NCBI RefSeq assembly: GCF_000226095.1 | Contig: NC_016472.1 | Span: forward strand, 1,178,001-1,242,000 | Direction: 5' to 3' | Length of the DNA stretch: 64,000 nt | Source of the DNA: Thermothelomyces thermophilus ATCC 42464 | Lineage: Eukaryota > Ascomycota > Sordariomycetes > Sordariales > Chaetomiaceae | Shown: positions 39,446-49,900 of the stretch, piece by piece | Position numbering within the stretch: position 1 is the stretch's first letter | Layout: every line of letters begins with the position of its first letter | The notes under the pieces: generated by a model | The model's input: the letters and a program-made list of their open reading frames with translations, nothing else | The model's database searches: none | What the model was told of the DNA's origin: nothing | Made by a program: the position numbers and the translations under genes

Positions 39446-39700
39446 AAATCAACCATCTGATCGCCCACCAGTTGTTTCCCAAATAAGGGATCGTCGCTAC
39501 CTAGCGCCACCGTTTTTTTCGGACAAAAGCCCTGGCATCGTCGACCTCAGTGGAGATTTATTTGACCGCCCCTTTTCCCAGACTTCGTGGGTAGCCTCCG
39601 CTCTTTCCGCAAAACATCTCTTATCTTGTCACTAACAAATTCCCAACGATTCATTCAACGCCAGAAACCGCCAATTCGACCGCAACGACAAAGTATCAAG
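39446..39700 (+). promoter_or_regulatory. Short intergenic region between LTR and first host gene
   Basis: Only 255 bp separate the LTR end from the start codon at 39701. Base composition switches here from RIPed to ordinary host sequence. A CT-rich stretch with cAACa/AAC-type starts (39560-39660) could be the 5' leader. No TATA box stands out. Confidence 0.4.
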
Positions 39701-40087
39701 ATGTCCGATAGGGGATTCACCTACAAGGGCTCTGGTGTCAATAGCCAGGTGAGCGACAACAAGCGTTCCGATGACCTGGCCCCCCGAAATTCTCTGACCG
39801 ACGCTGCGCCAGGGCAACCACTGGTGTTCCCGTGATTATGGCAACGGGTCGAACTCGTATCACTACTCGAACCAGTAAGGCGCATCTGTCCGGAGGGAGG
39901 GAGAAACCGCGTGCTGAACTCTAGCAGGGACGGGAGCTACTACTACGCCAATCCGGACGGCTCAACCTACTATTCCGACGGCAAGGGCGGCTCCACGTAC
40001 ACTTCGCCGTCTGGCTACAAGGTGTACTCGACCGGCTTCGTCTCGGGTCCCTCGTCGAACGACTCGGGCAGCGGCAGAAGCAAGTAA
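39701..40087 (+). CDS. Small Gly/Ser/Tyr-rich conserved fungal protein
   Basis: Three exons (39701-39748, 39813-39874, 39928-40087) with GT...AG introns of 64 and 53 nt give an 89-residue protein. It begins MSDRGFTYKGSGVNSQ and ends SSNDSGSGRSK. The middle is a run of Tyr, Gly and Ser (DGSYYYANPDGSTYYSDGKG), and there is no signal peptide or membrane segment. Coding frame is preserved across both introns, which supports the model over the single-exon frame. The second 3' splice site is a tandem NAGNAG (ctagcag), so products differing by one residue are possible. Function is unknown. Small proteins of this composition are common and conserved in ascomycetes, from memory. Confidence 0.7.
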
Positions 40088-40598
40088 CGTACTCTGTAGT
40101 CAACTAAACCACCACTATCCGTAGTAGGCCACGTTGGACGTAGGGTGTCTCGGAGATCCCAGCTGGTGCAATGAGTGCAGGGAAGCCGGAGGGCACTCGA
40201 CGGACAGCGACGAGCGCATTACAATTGAGCCAGCGCACTCGAGGCGGAGGAGGTGGAGGGGGGAAGCGACAGCCTGGATTCTTCAGTGGAGTCTCTCTCT
40301 CTGCCTGCAGCAACGGAACTAACTGATCGTACAAAGTATTCTCGTTGACTCCTCCGTGCACCATCGTGTTCGCTGTGCGGGATGCATGCATGCAATCTGG
40401 GCAAACGTTCCACCGGGTCTTCTCTCCAGAGCGCGCCCACCTGCCCACCACCAAACCAAGGGACCAGGGGACCAGGGGGCCACGTCTTTCACTCATCTCT
40501 CCTTCGCAGTGATTCCATCTCTCACCATCAGCTCCCTCCCCTGAAATTTCAGCCCTCCCCACGGAATTCCCTTCTCCCCCGCTTTCTCCCCTTCCTCC
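40088..40598. other. Convergent intergenic region
   Basis: This lies between the ends of the small protein gene and the DUF1772 gene and would hold both 3' UTRs. Short reading frames on both strands look like chance frames. No RNA gene or repeat was recognised. Confidence 0.5.
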
Positions 40599-41165
40599 TC
40601 AAAGCGTCGCAGCCAACCCGCAAATCGAGCCCGCGAGCAGCAGAACCCCCCGTCCCAGGTTCAGCACCCCCCACCAGTCCACCAGCCTCTTCGCGCTCTC
40701 CTCCTCGACAACCACCACCTCCTCCTCCTCGCCGGCAGGAACCTCGGCGGCGTCGGCGCCAGCAACCTCGCCCACCGCTCGCTCCATCCTCTTGAGCTCC
40801 GAGTTCGTCCCGGCCATGACGGCGAGGGTGTAGGGGACGATGCCGATGGTGAGCGCGCCGGCGGCGAGGTAGGCGCGGGCGCGGAGGAGCGCCGAGGCAC
40901 TAGCAGCGCCGCCGCCGCGGGTGCCGAGGTAGTAGTAGAGGTACGTGTAGGCGGCGGCGGCGAGGCCCGCGGCGAAGGGCACGGTGGCGGCGCCCCGGCG
41001 GTAGGTGCGCACCCACTGCCGCAGCATCAGCGGCGTCGGGGACTCGAGCAGGCGCGGCACCAGGAAGGCCGACAGGGTCAGGTTGGCGCCCGCGCTCAGC
41101 GTGCCCAGGAGCAGGGCGGTCGCCTGGGCCAGGCGGCACGGGGCCGTGTCTTGAGTGTTGGCCAT
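40599..41165 (-). CDS. DUF1772 (anthrone oxygenase-like) membrane protein
   Basis: This is a single-exon gene of 188 residues. It has an N-terminal hydrophobic helix (about 15-35), a helix near 58-80, one near 90-115 and a C-terminal helix (about 165-188), the four-helix pattern of DUF1772 proteins. The PRLLESPTPLMLRQWVRTY segment after helix 1 fits the family. An acidic insertion (GEEEEVVVVEEES) precedes the last helix. Some members are anthrone oxygenases of polyketide pathways, but most are uncharacterised. No polyketide synthase or other biosynthetic gene lies nearby, so a general membrane role is as likely. It shares a divergent promoter region with pex2. Confidence 0.7.
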   Translation of the reverse strand: MANTQDTAPCRLAQATALLLGTLSAGANLTLSAFLVPRLLESPTPLMLRQWVRTYRRGAATVPFAAGLAAAAYTYLYYYLGTRGGGAASASALLRARAYLAAGALTIGIVPYTLAVMAGTNSELKRMERAVGEVAGADAAEVPAGEEEEVVVVEEESAKRLVDWWGVLNLGRGVLLLAGSICGLAATL

Positions 41166-41916
41166 TTTTTTAAATTATTTTTCTTCTTCCTTTTTTTCCC
41201 TTCTTCTCTCCTCTCGTGCGTTCCTTCTTTTTATTTTTATTTTTCAATTCGTTTCTTTTTTCCCTCTTGTTCTTTAGAGCTTGGTTAGATTCGTGCTGAG
41301 GAGCCAAGTGGCCTTGAAGAGGAATTAGAAGAATTGACCCAAGCAATGCGTGCACGATCCAGAAATACTGCTCGAATATAGAATACGGTGAATGACGTGG
41401 CTATTTGTCATGGAGAGAGACGGCGAGCTCCCTTGCTCCCTTTAAGTTAGTCGCGCACCTCGTTTTCGTGAAAGTTACGAAGTGAGTAGAGATTTAAAAT
41501 CGAGATCCTCTTAAGTAATTGATTTGGGGTCCCATTAAGCACTGCCTGAGAATTCAAGAGCTATCGTGCTAACAGCTTGAATTAGCAGAGAGGTAGGCAT
41601 GATACACTGAACACTAACTACGGATTACTCCCCTACAAGAACCGAGTACCATAACCGATCCGGGCGTGAGGTACGTACTTTAATCCGTGCTTGACATTGA
41701 GAGTTACAAGGGGCCCTTGCACCCCAGGCTGCCAAGCCAGCGGGCCGGCTTTCAACTGCTAGCAACCTCGGCTTCTACTTCGCACGCCGGCTCCATCGCT
41801 TGGATTCATCAACCGGCTCCGGTTGTCGACAGACAACTCCCGGCAACAATGCCCCTCAAGCTCGAGGAGAAAAGACAAGTGCTGTCAGCCTCCAGACAGA
41901 TCAACACCCCGATGCG
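41166..41916. promoter_or_regulatory. Divergent promoter region, DUF1772 gene / pex2
   Basis: About 750 bp between two start codons on opposite strands. Next to the DUF1772 start the minus strand is A-rich with purine runs (41166-41260). Next to pex2 the frame is open upstream of the chosen start (from 41800), so a longer N-terminus cannot be excluded. No TATA box was evident. Confidence 0.4.
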
Positions 41917-43692
41917 ATGAGCGACTCGGACCCCAAACCCACCGCCGCTAAAGGCGCCGCTCCCACTTCGATTCCCAATTCGACTCGTAATCCTAACCCG
42001 ACTCCTCCCAATCCCAATCCGAATCCCAATCCCATTTCCACTCCCGCTCCGACTCCCACGGCAACCCCCTCCCCACCAATAGCCAGCAGCAGCAACAACG
42101 GCAACAACAGCACAAGAAGCACAAACATTGATACCAATAATAACACCAACAATGCCTTCTTCCAAGCCCAACAGCGCATCGCCGCCCGCCGCGAGGCCCG
42201 CGAGGCCGCCGCCGCCGCTCGCCAGGCGACCCAGCAGTCCGCCTCCCGGCTGCGCGCGCGCATCGCCGCCTCCCAGTCGCCGCTCCTCCGCCGCCTCGGC
42301 ACCTCTACTCTCTCCCTTTGGGACACATTGACCAGCCGCGAGGGCACCCGCCCCGCCTTCCGCGTCGGCCAGGTCGACGCCGAGCTGCTGGACGAGGAGC
42401 TGGTCGAGCTGCTGCGGGGTCAGGTGCGGGAAGCGCTGCGGTACGTCGGCGGCGGCGGCGGAGGTGGAGGCGGCGGAGGTGGAGGCGGGGTCGGCTCGGG
42501 GGTCGCGCAGGACTGGGAGGCCGAGATCTCGCTCGCGCTGCGCGCGGTGCTGTTCAAGCTGACCGTGTGGGACCACGACGCGACCTACGGGGCGGCGTTG
42601 CAGAATCTCAAGTACACGGACGCGCGCCGGGACGGCCCGGCCCTGGCGCCGCCCAGCCGCTGGCAGAAGGCCCTGTACGGCCTGGTGACGGTCGGCGGGA
42701 GGTACCTGTGGGCCAAGTGGGAGGACTGGCTGCTCGAGCAGGACGACGGCTTCGAGGGCCCGAGCCCGAGGGTGAAGCGGCTGGCCCGGTGGACCTCGGC
42801 CCTGTCCACCCTGCACGCCTCCGCCGCCCTCGTCTCCTTCCTCGTCTTCCTGCTGCACGGGAGGTACAGGACCCTCCTCGATCGGCTGCTGCGCATGCGC
42901 CTGGCCCCGCCCACCAGCCAGGTCAGCCGCGAGGTCTCGTTCGAGTACCTCAACCGGCAGCTCGTCTGGCACGCCTTCACCGAGTTCCTGCTCTTCGTGC
43001 TGCCCCTGGTGGGCATCAACCGCTGGAGGCGGTGGCTGGCGCGCACCTGGCGCAGGACCAAGAAGATCATGACGGCCGACGCCGACGGCGGCGCCGGCGA
43101 CAAGAAGGGCGAGTACTCGTTCCTGCCCGAGCGCACGTGCGCCATCTGCTACCGGGACCAGAACTCGGCGTCGAGCGAGACCGAGCTCCTGGCCGCCGCG
43201 TCGGGCGGCGTCGTCGGGTCGGCCCAGACCGATATCACGAACCCGTACGAGGCCATCCCGTGCGGGTGCACCTACTGCTTCGTCTGCCTGGCCACGAGGA
43301 TCGAGCGGGAGGAAGGCGAAGGCTGGCCCTGCCTGCGGTGCGGCGAGCTGATCAAGGAGTGCAAACCCTGGAACGGAGACGTGCTGGAGGAGCCCCAAGT
43401 CAAGTCGTCGCCCGCAACCACCAAGACGGTGGTGTTTGCCGACGACGTGAAGGCGCCGTCGGACCACGAAGAAGAAGAAAACGAAGAAGAAGAGGAGCAG
43501 CAAGGAGAACTCGGTGAGAACGAGGGGGAATCTTCGCAAGTCCTGGTCGAGGCGGATCCCGACGGGGGCCTGAACGATCTCCGCCCGGAGACACCGAGTG
43601 TGTCGTCCGATCAAGCCGACGACTCCCGGGGTTCCGAGTCGGAAGACTACGAGGCAGAAGAGGATGGCCTAGACGAGGATCCGGAGAGTTAG
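41917..43692 (+). CDS. pex2: Peroxisome biogenesis factor 2 (RING peroxin PEX2)
   Basis: This is a 591-residue intron-free protein starting MSDSDPKPTAAKG. The order is: a low-complexity Pro/Asn/Thr N-terminus (1-75), the conserved PEX2/PEX12 N-terminal region (about 80-380) with a run of about 14 Gly at 178-191, hydrophobic segments near 305-320 and 355-370, a RING domain (408-475), and a long acidic Glu/Asp-rich tail. RING ligands visible are C408, C411, C449, C451, C454, C457, C472 and C475. The position usually held by His is Cys451. PEX2, PEX10 and PEX12 form the peroxisomal ubiquitin ligase that marks PEX5 for recycling. An in-frame ATG at 41800 would add 39 residues, but MSDSD looks the better start. 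The length exceeds most PEX2 because of the glycine run and the tail. Confidence 0.88.
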   Translation: MSDSDPKPTAAKGAAPTSIPNSTRNPNPTPPNPNPNPNPISTPAPTPTATPSPPIASSSNNGNNSTRSTNIDTNNNTNNAFFQAQQRIAARREAREAAAAARQATQQSASRLRARIAASQSPLLRRLGTSTLSLWDTLTSREGTRPAFRVGQVDAELLDEELVELLRGQVREALRYVGGGGGGGGGGGGGGVGSGVAQDWEAEISLALRAVLFKLTVWDHDATYGAALQNLKYTDARRDGPALAPPSRWQKALYGLVTVGGRYLWAKWEDWLLEQDDGFEGPSPRVKRLARWTSALSTLHASAALVSFLVFLLHGRYRTLLDRLLRMRLAPPTSQVSREVSFEYLNRQLVWHAFTEFLLFVLPLVGINRWRRWLARTWRRTKKIMTADADGGAGDKKGEYSFLPERTCAICYRDQNSASSETELLAAASGGVVGSAQTDITNPYEAIPCGCTYCFVCLATRIEREEGEGWPCLRCGELIKECKPWNGDVLEEPQVKSSPATTKTVVFADDVKAPSDHEEEENEEEEEQQGELGENEGESSQVLVEADPDGGLNDLRPETPSVSSDQADDSRGSESEDYEAEEDGLDEDPES

Positions 43693-44952
43693 CAGCAACA
43701 GAGGGCTGCTCGGTTGCTCGAGAACTATGAAGCGGGCGTTCCAGTGACTCCAAATGGATACGTAATGTACGACAATGAGACAACCTTCTTATTGATTGTG
43801 ATCCGTGATTCCAACTCCGCGCAGCAATTCGACAAATCGATGAGCAGGACCTACTACCTCCAACTTCTTCTTCTTCCCTCCCGTCTCCTGGCCATGGAAA
43901 ACCCAACATGATGCTATAGTCTGCTGATCCCACGTAGATTCAGATTCCGATAGGTTCAGGGCAATGAACAAAAGCCCGATCTTCCCAAGTGTCTTTCTTA
44001 CATCCTTCGACCCCTAAGCGCCCGCTCCCCCTCCAGTGCCTTGCAAAGCGTTCATCTCCGGGGCACAGATGAGAAGTGGGACGATTCCCCATCCCACCTG
44101 CGACACGAACCGCCTCAAGTGTCACCAAACCGCCGGCCCCATCATCCGGGAAGGGCCCCCGAAAGCTTCCTCGCCCCCCGCCGTCACAACAGAAATAAAA
44201 GCTTACTGTATTTAACCTATCGTTAGCTATGAGCACACCGTCAGGCCAGGGTTTCAGCTCGCCCCAAACCGCGGGGAACGTCCCACACGACAGATCCGAC
44301 GGGGAGCGCTATGGTACGATCTAACTCCGCGATCGAAAAACCTGGGGACGGTTGGTTCTCGGATGCCCTCCTCGCTACCTGGAGAAGCTTCGGTAAATTG
44401 TTCGCCCTGATGGATATCCCGGCCTCCGTCTACAACACCCACCCAAATCGCGCTAGATTACTGTTCACCTACCAAAGAAAAAAAAAAAAAGGGGGGGGGG
44501 GAGGGGAGGAGAATGCGCAGTGTTCCGCTCGCTTTAGAATAAAGAAAGAAAAATGCATATATGATATACGTTAGCAGAGAGGTATATACTCCGTGGTATA
44601 GTATCCAAAGATGTCAGGACGAACGAAAATGAAGCCACCTCGCACCGCCCCTTTCCCAACCGTCCTCGCTTGTTGTCAACCCAACTCAGTCCTCCACATC
44701 TGCCCGTCCCGTGAACAGGTCCCTTCTTAGATGGTAAATAACTCCTCCGTACGGAGTCAATTCATCAAGATGACCCGGCCCCCACTGCACTCGCCCAGCA
44801 TGACCGAGTGTGTCCGGTTGCAAAGTCAACGTCACGTTCGACCACCGACCGGTTAGATCCGCTTCCTTCCTGGCCCTCCCGCGCGCGGGTAACGTAACGG
44901 GCCGGAAAGCAGCCGAAGAGGGATTGCACCATGATTACCGGGATATGTACGA
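43693..44952. other. Convergent intergenic region, pex2 / noxA
   Basis: 1.26 kb between two converging genes. It contains an A-tract followed by a G-tract (44477-44510). Several short reading frames (for example 44311-44574) show no recognisable domain or splice-supported extension. No tRNA or other RNA was seen. Confidence 0.5.
44477..44510. repeat. A-tract followed by G-tract
   Basis: About 13 A are followed directly by 11 G and a short GA-rich extension. It is a simple homopolymer pair in non-coding sequence. Confidence 0.8.
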
Positions 44953-46945
44953 TTAGAAATGTTCCTTCCAGAAGCGGAAGCGGACTTCGCGGACGGTGGC
45001 CGCCTTGGCAGCCTTCTTGATGTCGCGGGCTGTGTGTACGGTTGGTCAGCACCTAACGTTCTTCTCCTTCCTCCTCTCCAAAGTTACAAGCCAACGGGGG
45101 GGAGGGGGAAGTAAAAACCTACCGGCTGCCGAGGGACCGCAGAAGTAGACTCCCACGGTCGTCCTCATGTTGCCCTCGAGCCCGTTGAGATAGGTCCGGT
45201 TGAGGATGCCGTCGCGCATGCTGGTGAAGAGCTTGTTGAAGTTGGGGCGGCCAAAGTTGGTCCGGGCCTTGAGCTCGGTGAGCGGGTCCAGATCGGCACC
45301 GACGCTGTTCAGGACGATGTTTTGCGTCGTGTCCATGTCGAGCTTCTGCGTCAGGTAGGTGTGGATCTTGAGGAACTCGATCCCGCCCGAACCGGGCACG
45401 CGGGCGGCTTCGTCCGACTGCCGCTCCAGGGAAGAGAGCAGGGTCTGGAACCACTCGAACGAGGTCGTGTCCTTGCACACCCAGATGAACTCGACACGGC
45501 GCAGCCGCGTCGGCGGGTTCGGCCCGTTGCGCAGGTGCCAGATGTTCTTCAGGATGGAGGCCCACGGAGTGACGCCGATACCGGTTCCGACCAGGACCGC
45601 GATTTCGTTCTCGAACACGTCCTCGGCCGGAGCACCGTATGGGCCGTCGATGCGAAGGAGCGGCATTTGCTGGCCGTTCTGAAGCGCCACTTCGTACATG
45701 CCCATCGGGTCGACGCCCTCGTAGAGCTTGCTCTGCGCGGCACCGGCACCCACTCTGTCACCCAGCGCCTTGGTGAAGTCGCCGACCTGGCGGATGTGAA
45801 CCGAGACGTAAGGGTCGTACGGGCAGGACGTGATGGTGAACGGATGCCACTGGTACTTGGAGATTTCGGGTACCTGGAGGAACAGCCACTGGCCGGCCTT
45901 GTACTTGAACGACGGCTTGCTGAACTGGATCTCGACCACGTCTGGGGAGGTGAGGAAAAAAACAATCAGTAAAAAAAAAAAATCCGTAATACCTCGTTTG
46001 ATCCAGGAGTGCCAGCTTACCATAGGGATGCCTGATGACACGGGTAATCTTGGTCTCGCGCACGGCACGGATCTCGCGATACAGCCGCTCGAGGAGGTAG
46101 AAGCCGCCGGTCCAGAGCTCCCATCTCCAGCCCAGGTAACCAATGCAATGCTTCCAGTACTCTTCGCCAGCAAACGGGGAAATGGGTTCGGCTGTGTCTC
46201 GGACGAAGCAGCCGACGGTGTGGGTGTAGAGGGCGAGGAAGAAGGGAATGAAGAGGTGGTGCAGGTACCAAAAGGTCTCGAAAGATTGCTGTCTGATGCG
46301 GTGGTGCGCCGACGTGTACATCAGAAGCATGCAGAAGAGCATGACATGGCCGGTGATGCCGCCGGGCTGTACGTAATGGATCTGCACCGCTGTCACTGGC
46401 CGGATCTGGGTCTTCTCGACGTTGTAGAAGCTGAAAACCCCCCCCCCCCCCCCCCAGTTAGCAAACAAGCCCCTTCTCCTTCTATCTCCCGCCCCGCAAA
46501 CGCCACTTACTTCACATAATGCCCTGCTGTGTGGATGATGGTGAACAGCAACATGGCGTAGGCGAGCTGCCGGTGCATCCAGATGTTCTCGTCAAGCGGG
46601 AGGAACCGGATCTTTGGCCGGACAAAGCGCATAATGGTTCTGCAGACCGGGAGCAGGATGAGCATCCCGTCGACGCTCAGGACCAAGCCGGCACCTCGCG
46701 ATATCCACACCGAGTACTGAAGCGTGTTGAGGCCGGCCAGGCGCGCATCGTTCGCTTGTTTGTACCTGCACAACAGCTGTCAGCCGCCGCTCGCCAGCTC
46801 TTCCCGCCATGACCGCACGACCACCCCACGATTGAGATGCCTACCATCCATAGGCGAAGAGGCCCCAGTGAAGCGACCAGAAAAGGAAGTGAAAGGTGAG
46901 CTTGGTTTTCGTCAGCTGCTTCTTCAGCAGCGTGAGAAGCGGCAT
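44953..46945 (-). CDS. noxA: Superoxide-generating NADPH oxidase A (Nox1 type)
   Basis: Five exons (46945-46845, 46765-46511, 46430-46021, 45941-45123, 45029-44953) give 553 residues, typical for fungal NoxA. The start MPLLTLLKKQLTKTKLTFHF and the end RFWKEHF fit the family. Heme-ligand His pairs are visible as H98/H112 (HRQLAYAMLLFTIIH) and H176/H189. FAD binding is seen as HPFTITSCP, and NADPH binding as GPYG, GTGIGVTPWASIL and YFCGPSAAG. There is no N-terminal EF-hand and no long NoxB-type extension. The enzyme moves electrons from cytosolic NADPH across the membrane to oxygen, working with NoxR, Rac and BEM1/NoxD in hyphal fusion and sexual development. All introns are 79-93 nt. Intron 2 contains an 18-base G run on the coding strand. 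Confidence 0.92.
46438..46455 (+). repeat. C18 homopolymer inside noxA intron 2
   Basis: Eighteen C on the plus strand, so G18 in the transcript. It lies between a CTAAC branch-point candidate (complement of gttag at 46456-46460) and the 3' splice site at 46431. Confidence 0.9.
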
Positions 46946-49900
46946 CTTGTCGACCACTCCCCCCTCTAATCCCCTGTAATCCCCTCTACTCTATTACTCG
47001 GATGTATCGTTGTCGTCCTGCGACTAGGGTGATATCGACTCGTTTCCAGCTCGGGCTAGTGGTAGTGATTGGAATCGGTGCTGAGACGCGGTAGGAAGGA
47101 CTCCGGCCCAATTCCGATTGTTCCACCGATTAGCTATCTCGCCGCTCTCGATATTTAAAGCAAGTCGCAGTCCCAGTCCTCTGTCGCGGGAAACCAAACA
47201 AGACGAAACCGACGACAGGAATATCACGAACGGCGGGGATGGAGGCTACCAGCCTGCAAAGAACTGGAAAAGAGAATAATAAAGGGGAAAGAAAAAAGAT
47301 AAACAGAAAAATAAAATAAAGAAATGGAGCAAAAGAGTGGTCTGAGCCAGCAGCTGAAGAAAGGAAGGACGGCGACGAAAGGCACCCGCGGAAAAGGTCT
47401 CGAGTCTTTGCCTCGCCAAAGTTTGGGGAGGAACAAGAGGAAGGCAGAAGAAGAAGGGGAGGCTGAGAGGAGGTATGTGCGGCGAAAAGGCTGGTCATAA
47501 GAGACCGGCCCAAACGGGCGCCGAGAGACCAGAAACCAGATGATGTAACAGTAGTCCGTACTCTTTCCCACCGGAACGGAGCACACGGACGCATACGAGC
47601 CGACAGGGGACCAGGGACGGGAGGGAGAAAGTCCCGGATACCCAAGAGCGCGCGCGCAGGGCCGTGCTTCTCCTCTGTTCCACTTTCGCCTGGGGTGTTG
47701 CAGTTCGGCTCGGCCCTGGCAAGCGAAAAATATCACGCCGTACTGTGATAGGGACGGGGATCCTCGAGACTTCCACCCTGACGAGATCCCAAAATCGATC
47801 ACCAAGCTCGAACCGACTCGTCTGCCCCGGATGTTCTTTTTGCTCCCCCTATCGTGCAGCACAAAAGTACCCTTTCCCGCAGCAGCCGATTATGGCAGTG
47901 GGCCGACAGGGATGAGCTAAGACGAGCAATGACAGGGCGAGTGTGCTGATGATGGGGTGACGGGGGTGTCGAGGAGGTGCAAGTATGCTAGAAGATCAAA
48001 CGCTGGAGGAGGTTTCGGCACGGGGAAGTCGTGTGTCAAGTTTCTGGGGCCTGAGAGCGCGCTATCAGACAACAGGGAACTTGAGTCGCGTGGTGTAGGG
48101 CAGTTGAGACGACAATTGTTAGAGACGCTTGGACCGAGGGGTTGCTGGAGGTGACCTTGACGTTTCGTCTGGACAGGGGTCCGCAGAGGAATTGGGCGCT
48201 CCCGAGAGCCGACCGGGGAATAAAATAAGTTTAAAATATCGTAGTGTAAAAGCGGCGGATTGCTATGCGCGCTTGGAATCGAGAGCAAGGTCGAGTTTGG
48301 GGGAAAAGAAAACACGGGGAAGGGGGGGGGCTCTATAATTTTATTAAACCTGCCATGTCCCACATTGCATCAACACGATGCGATTGTGAAAGTGTTTAAA
48401 AGGTCGAGGTGGTTGCTATCGAGGCGGCGGCCGCAACCGAGTGCTCGCTAAGAATAGCCAGGCAGGCACATGCCTCTCGGCAGCCAAGAGAAGCCAAGAC
48501 CCCCCGGCGCTTAAACGCCAGGGTCCCAGCCATTGGAGGTGTTACAGGGGAAACGCCCCACAGAGCGCTAGGCGCTTTTGGACATGGTGTTAAGGGAAGG
48601 ATGAAGACGCAAACCAATAAGTAGTTGAGTGCTGCGAGAACCCAAGATTACTAATCCGTAGTGCACACTACTAGTATTAGTATGAAGTAGAGGCATGGAG
48701 GCTGATGCAGATTAGCGTGTATTTTATCACGGCCCCGGCTGCACTTTTACGGCCATGCTTCGGCAAGCTGCATCTCCACATCAACATCCATTGTGCCTTA
48801 TTGCTGCACTCACTGTGACTCCTCTCACCACGGCTACGCAGCAGAACTCTAAGTATCTAGAGGGGGCCTACAAAATACAGATTACTGCGTAGAGTATTGT
48901 GGCAGAAGGTGCCAGCCAAACTTTTCTCCCCGGTCGCGCCCCTCACCCAATCTCTCACCGGCCTCCACTCTGTGGGTTTACTCGCGTTCTACACTAAAGT
49001 ACATACATATGCGGAAAGCTGGGAAACATCGGTGCCGTTGCGCCCGCGGCCACGGGCCCAGGACTGGAAAACTTCTCACCAGAGTAGAGCACATGAGGAT
49101 GAAGCGGGTGAGGTCGAGCCACGAGGTGCATACCTGCCCTATATCCAAACCGAATCCCCCCTCCTCGGGACACTAGTTGGTCCCTTCGTGCTCCGGATAC
49201 CTTTTAATAGGCCACGATGCCTCGAAACGAGCATCTGTTGCGATGCGAAATTTGAGTGGAAGCGCAATGCAGTATTACTCCTTCCAATACATCGTAGGTG
49301 GGATTCCCGTTGGAAAGTTGTTAAGGCTAGGTAGTAGAAATCGCCGAAAAGAACGCCTGGAACGCAAACCTCCACAGCGCGCATCACAAGCCTCAGGGGT
49401 TTTCAGCCTAAATATGGTCGGCCAACTCGGCAAGACTCTCATGCAAAACGATCAAAGACAGCTGTCAAAGGGAAAAAAAAACCCATCCGAGCTGCCTACT
49501 TGTCATATAGACTCCCACCACCGTGTCAATGACCACATGCGGGGCCCCTGGATGGTTCATGAAACCCATACATCCCTGGACAACCATGTCACAGAGTGGG
49601 CTCGGGGACATGGACGGCTAAGACGGCATCGGAGTAGCAGATGTTCGATGGCTCCCAAATCGAGAGTATGAAGTTGGCGGTAAGGTTGAAATTGGAGGTT
49701 GGCCTAGTTAGCCTACGGTTCTCTACTTGCTGTACGTCCGTACTTCGCATAGATAGATGCATCCATTTATGGGGAGCTGAGACACAAAGTGAAGGCGAGT
49801 CTGACTGCTTTGGCTGGGGCGGCGCCCCCAAACGCCGAGTCCGAAACTCGGCGAATCACGAGATTGTCTGACGGTCAAATACAGGGACGAAATGGGAAAA

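Noticed and set aside
41809-43614. 601-codon open frame antisense to pex2
   Set aside because: It is a GC-rich shadow of pex2 with Arg/Gly/Pro/Ala-rich low-complexity product and no domains, while the sense strand has a clear RING peroxin.
47130-47862. Overlapping minus-strand frames of 171 and 212 codons upstream of noxA
   Set aside because: No domain, Ser/Phe/Pro-rich composition from a pyrimidine-rich strand, no splice signals linking them to a gene; more likely promoter and leader of noxA.
49177-49671. 164-codon plus-strand frame
   Set aside because: No recognisable motif, and other frames of similar length overlap it; treated as chance.
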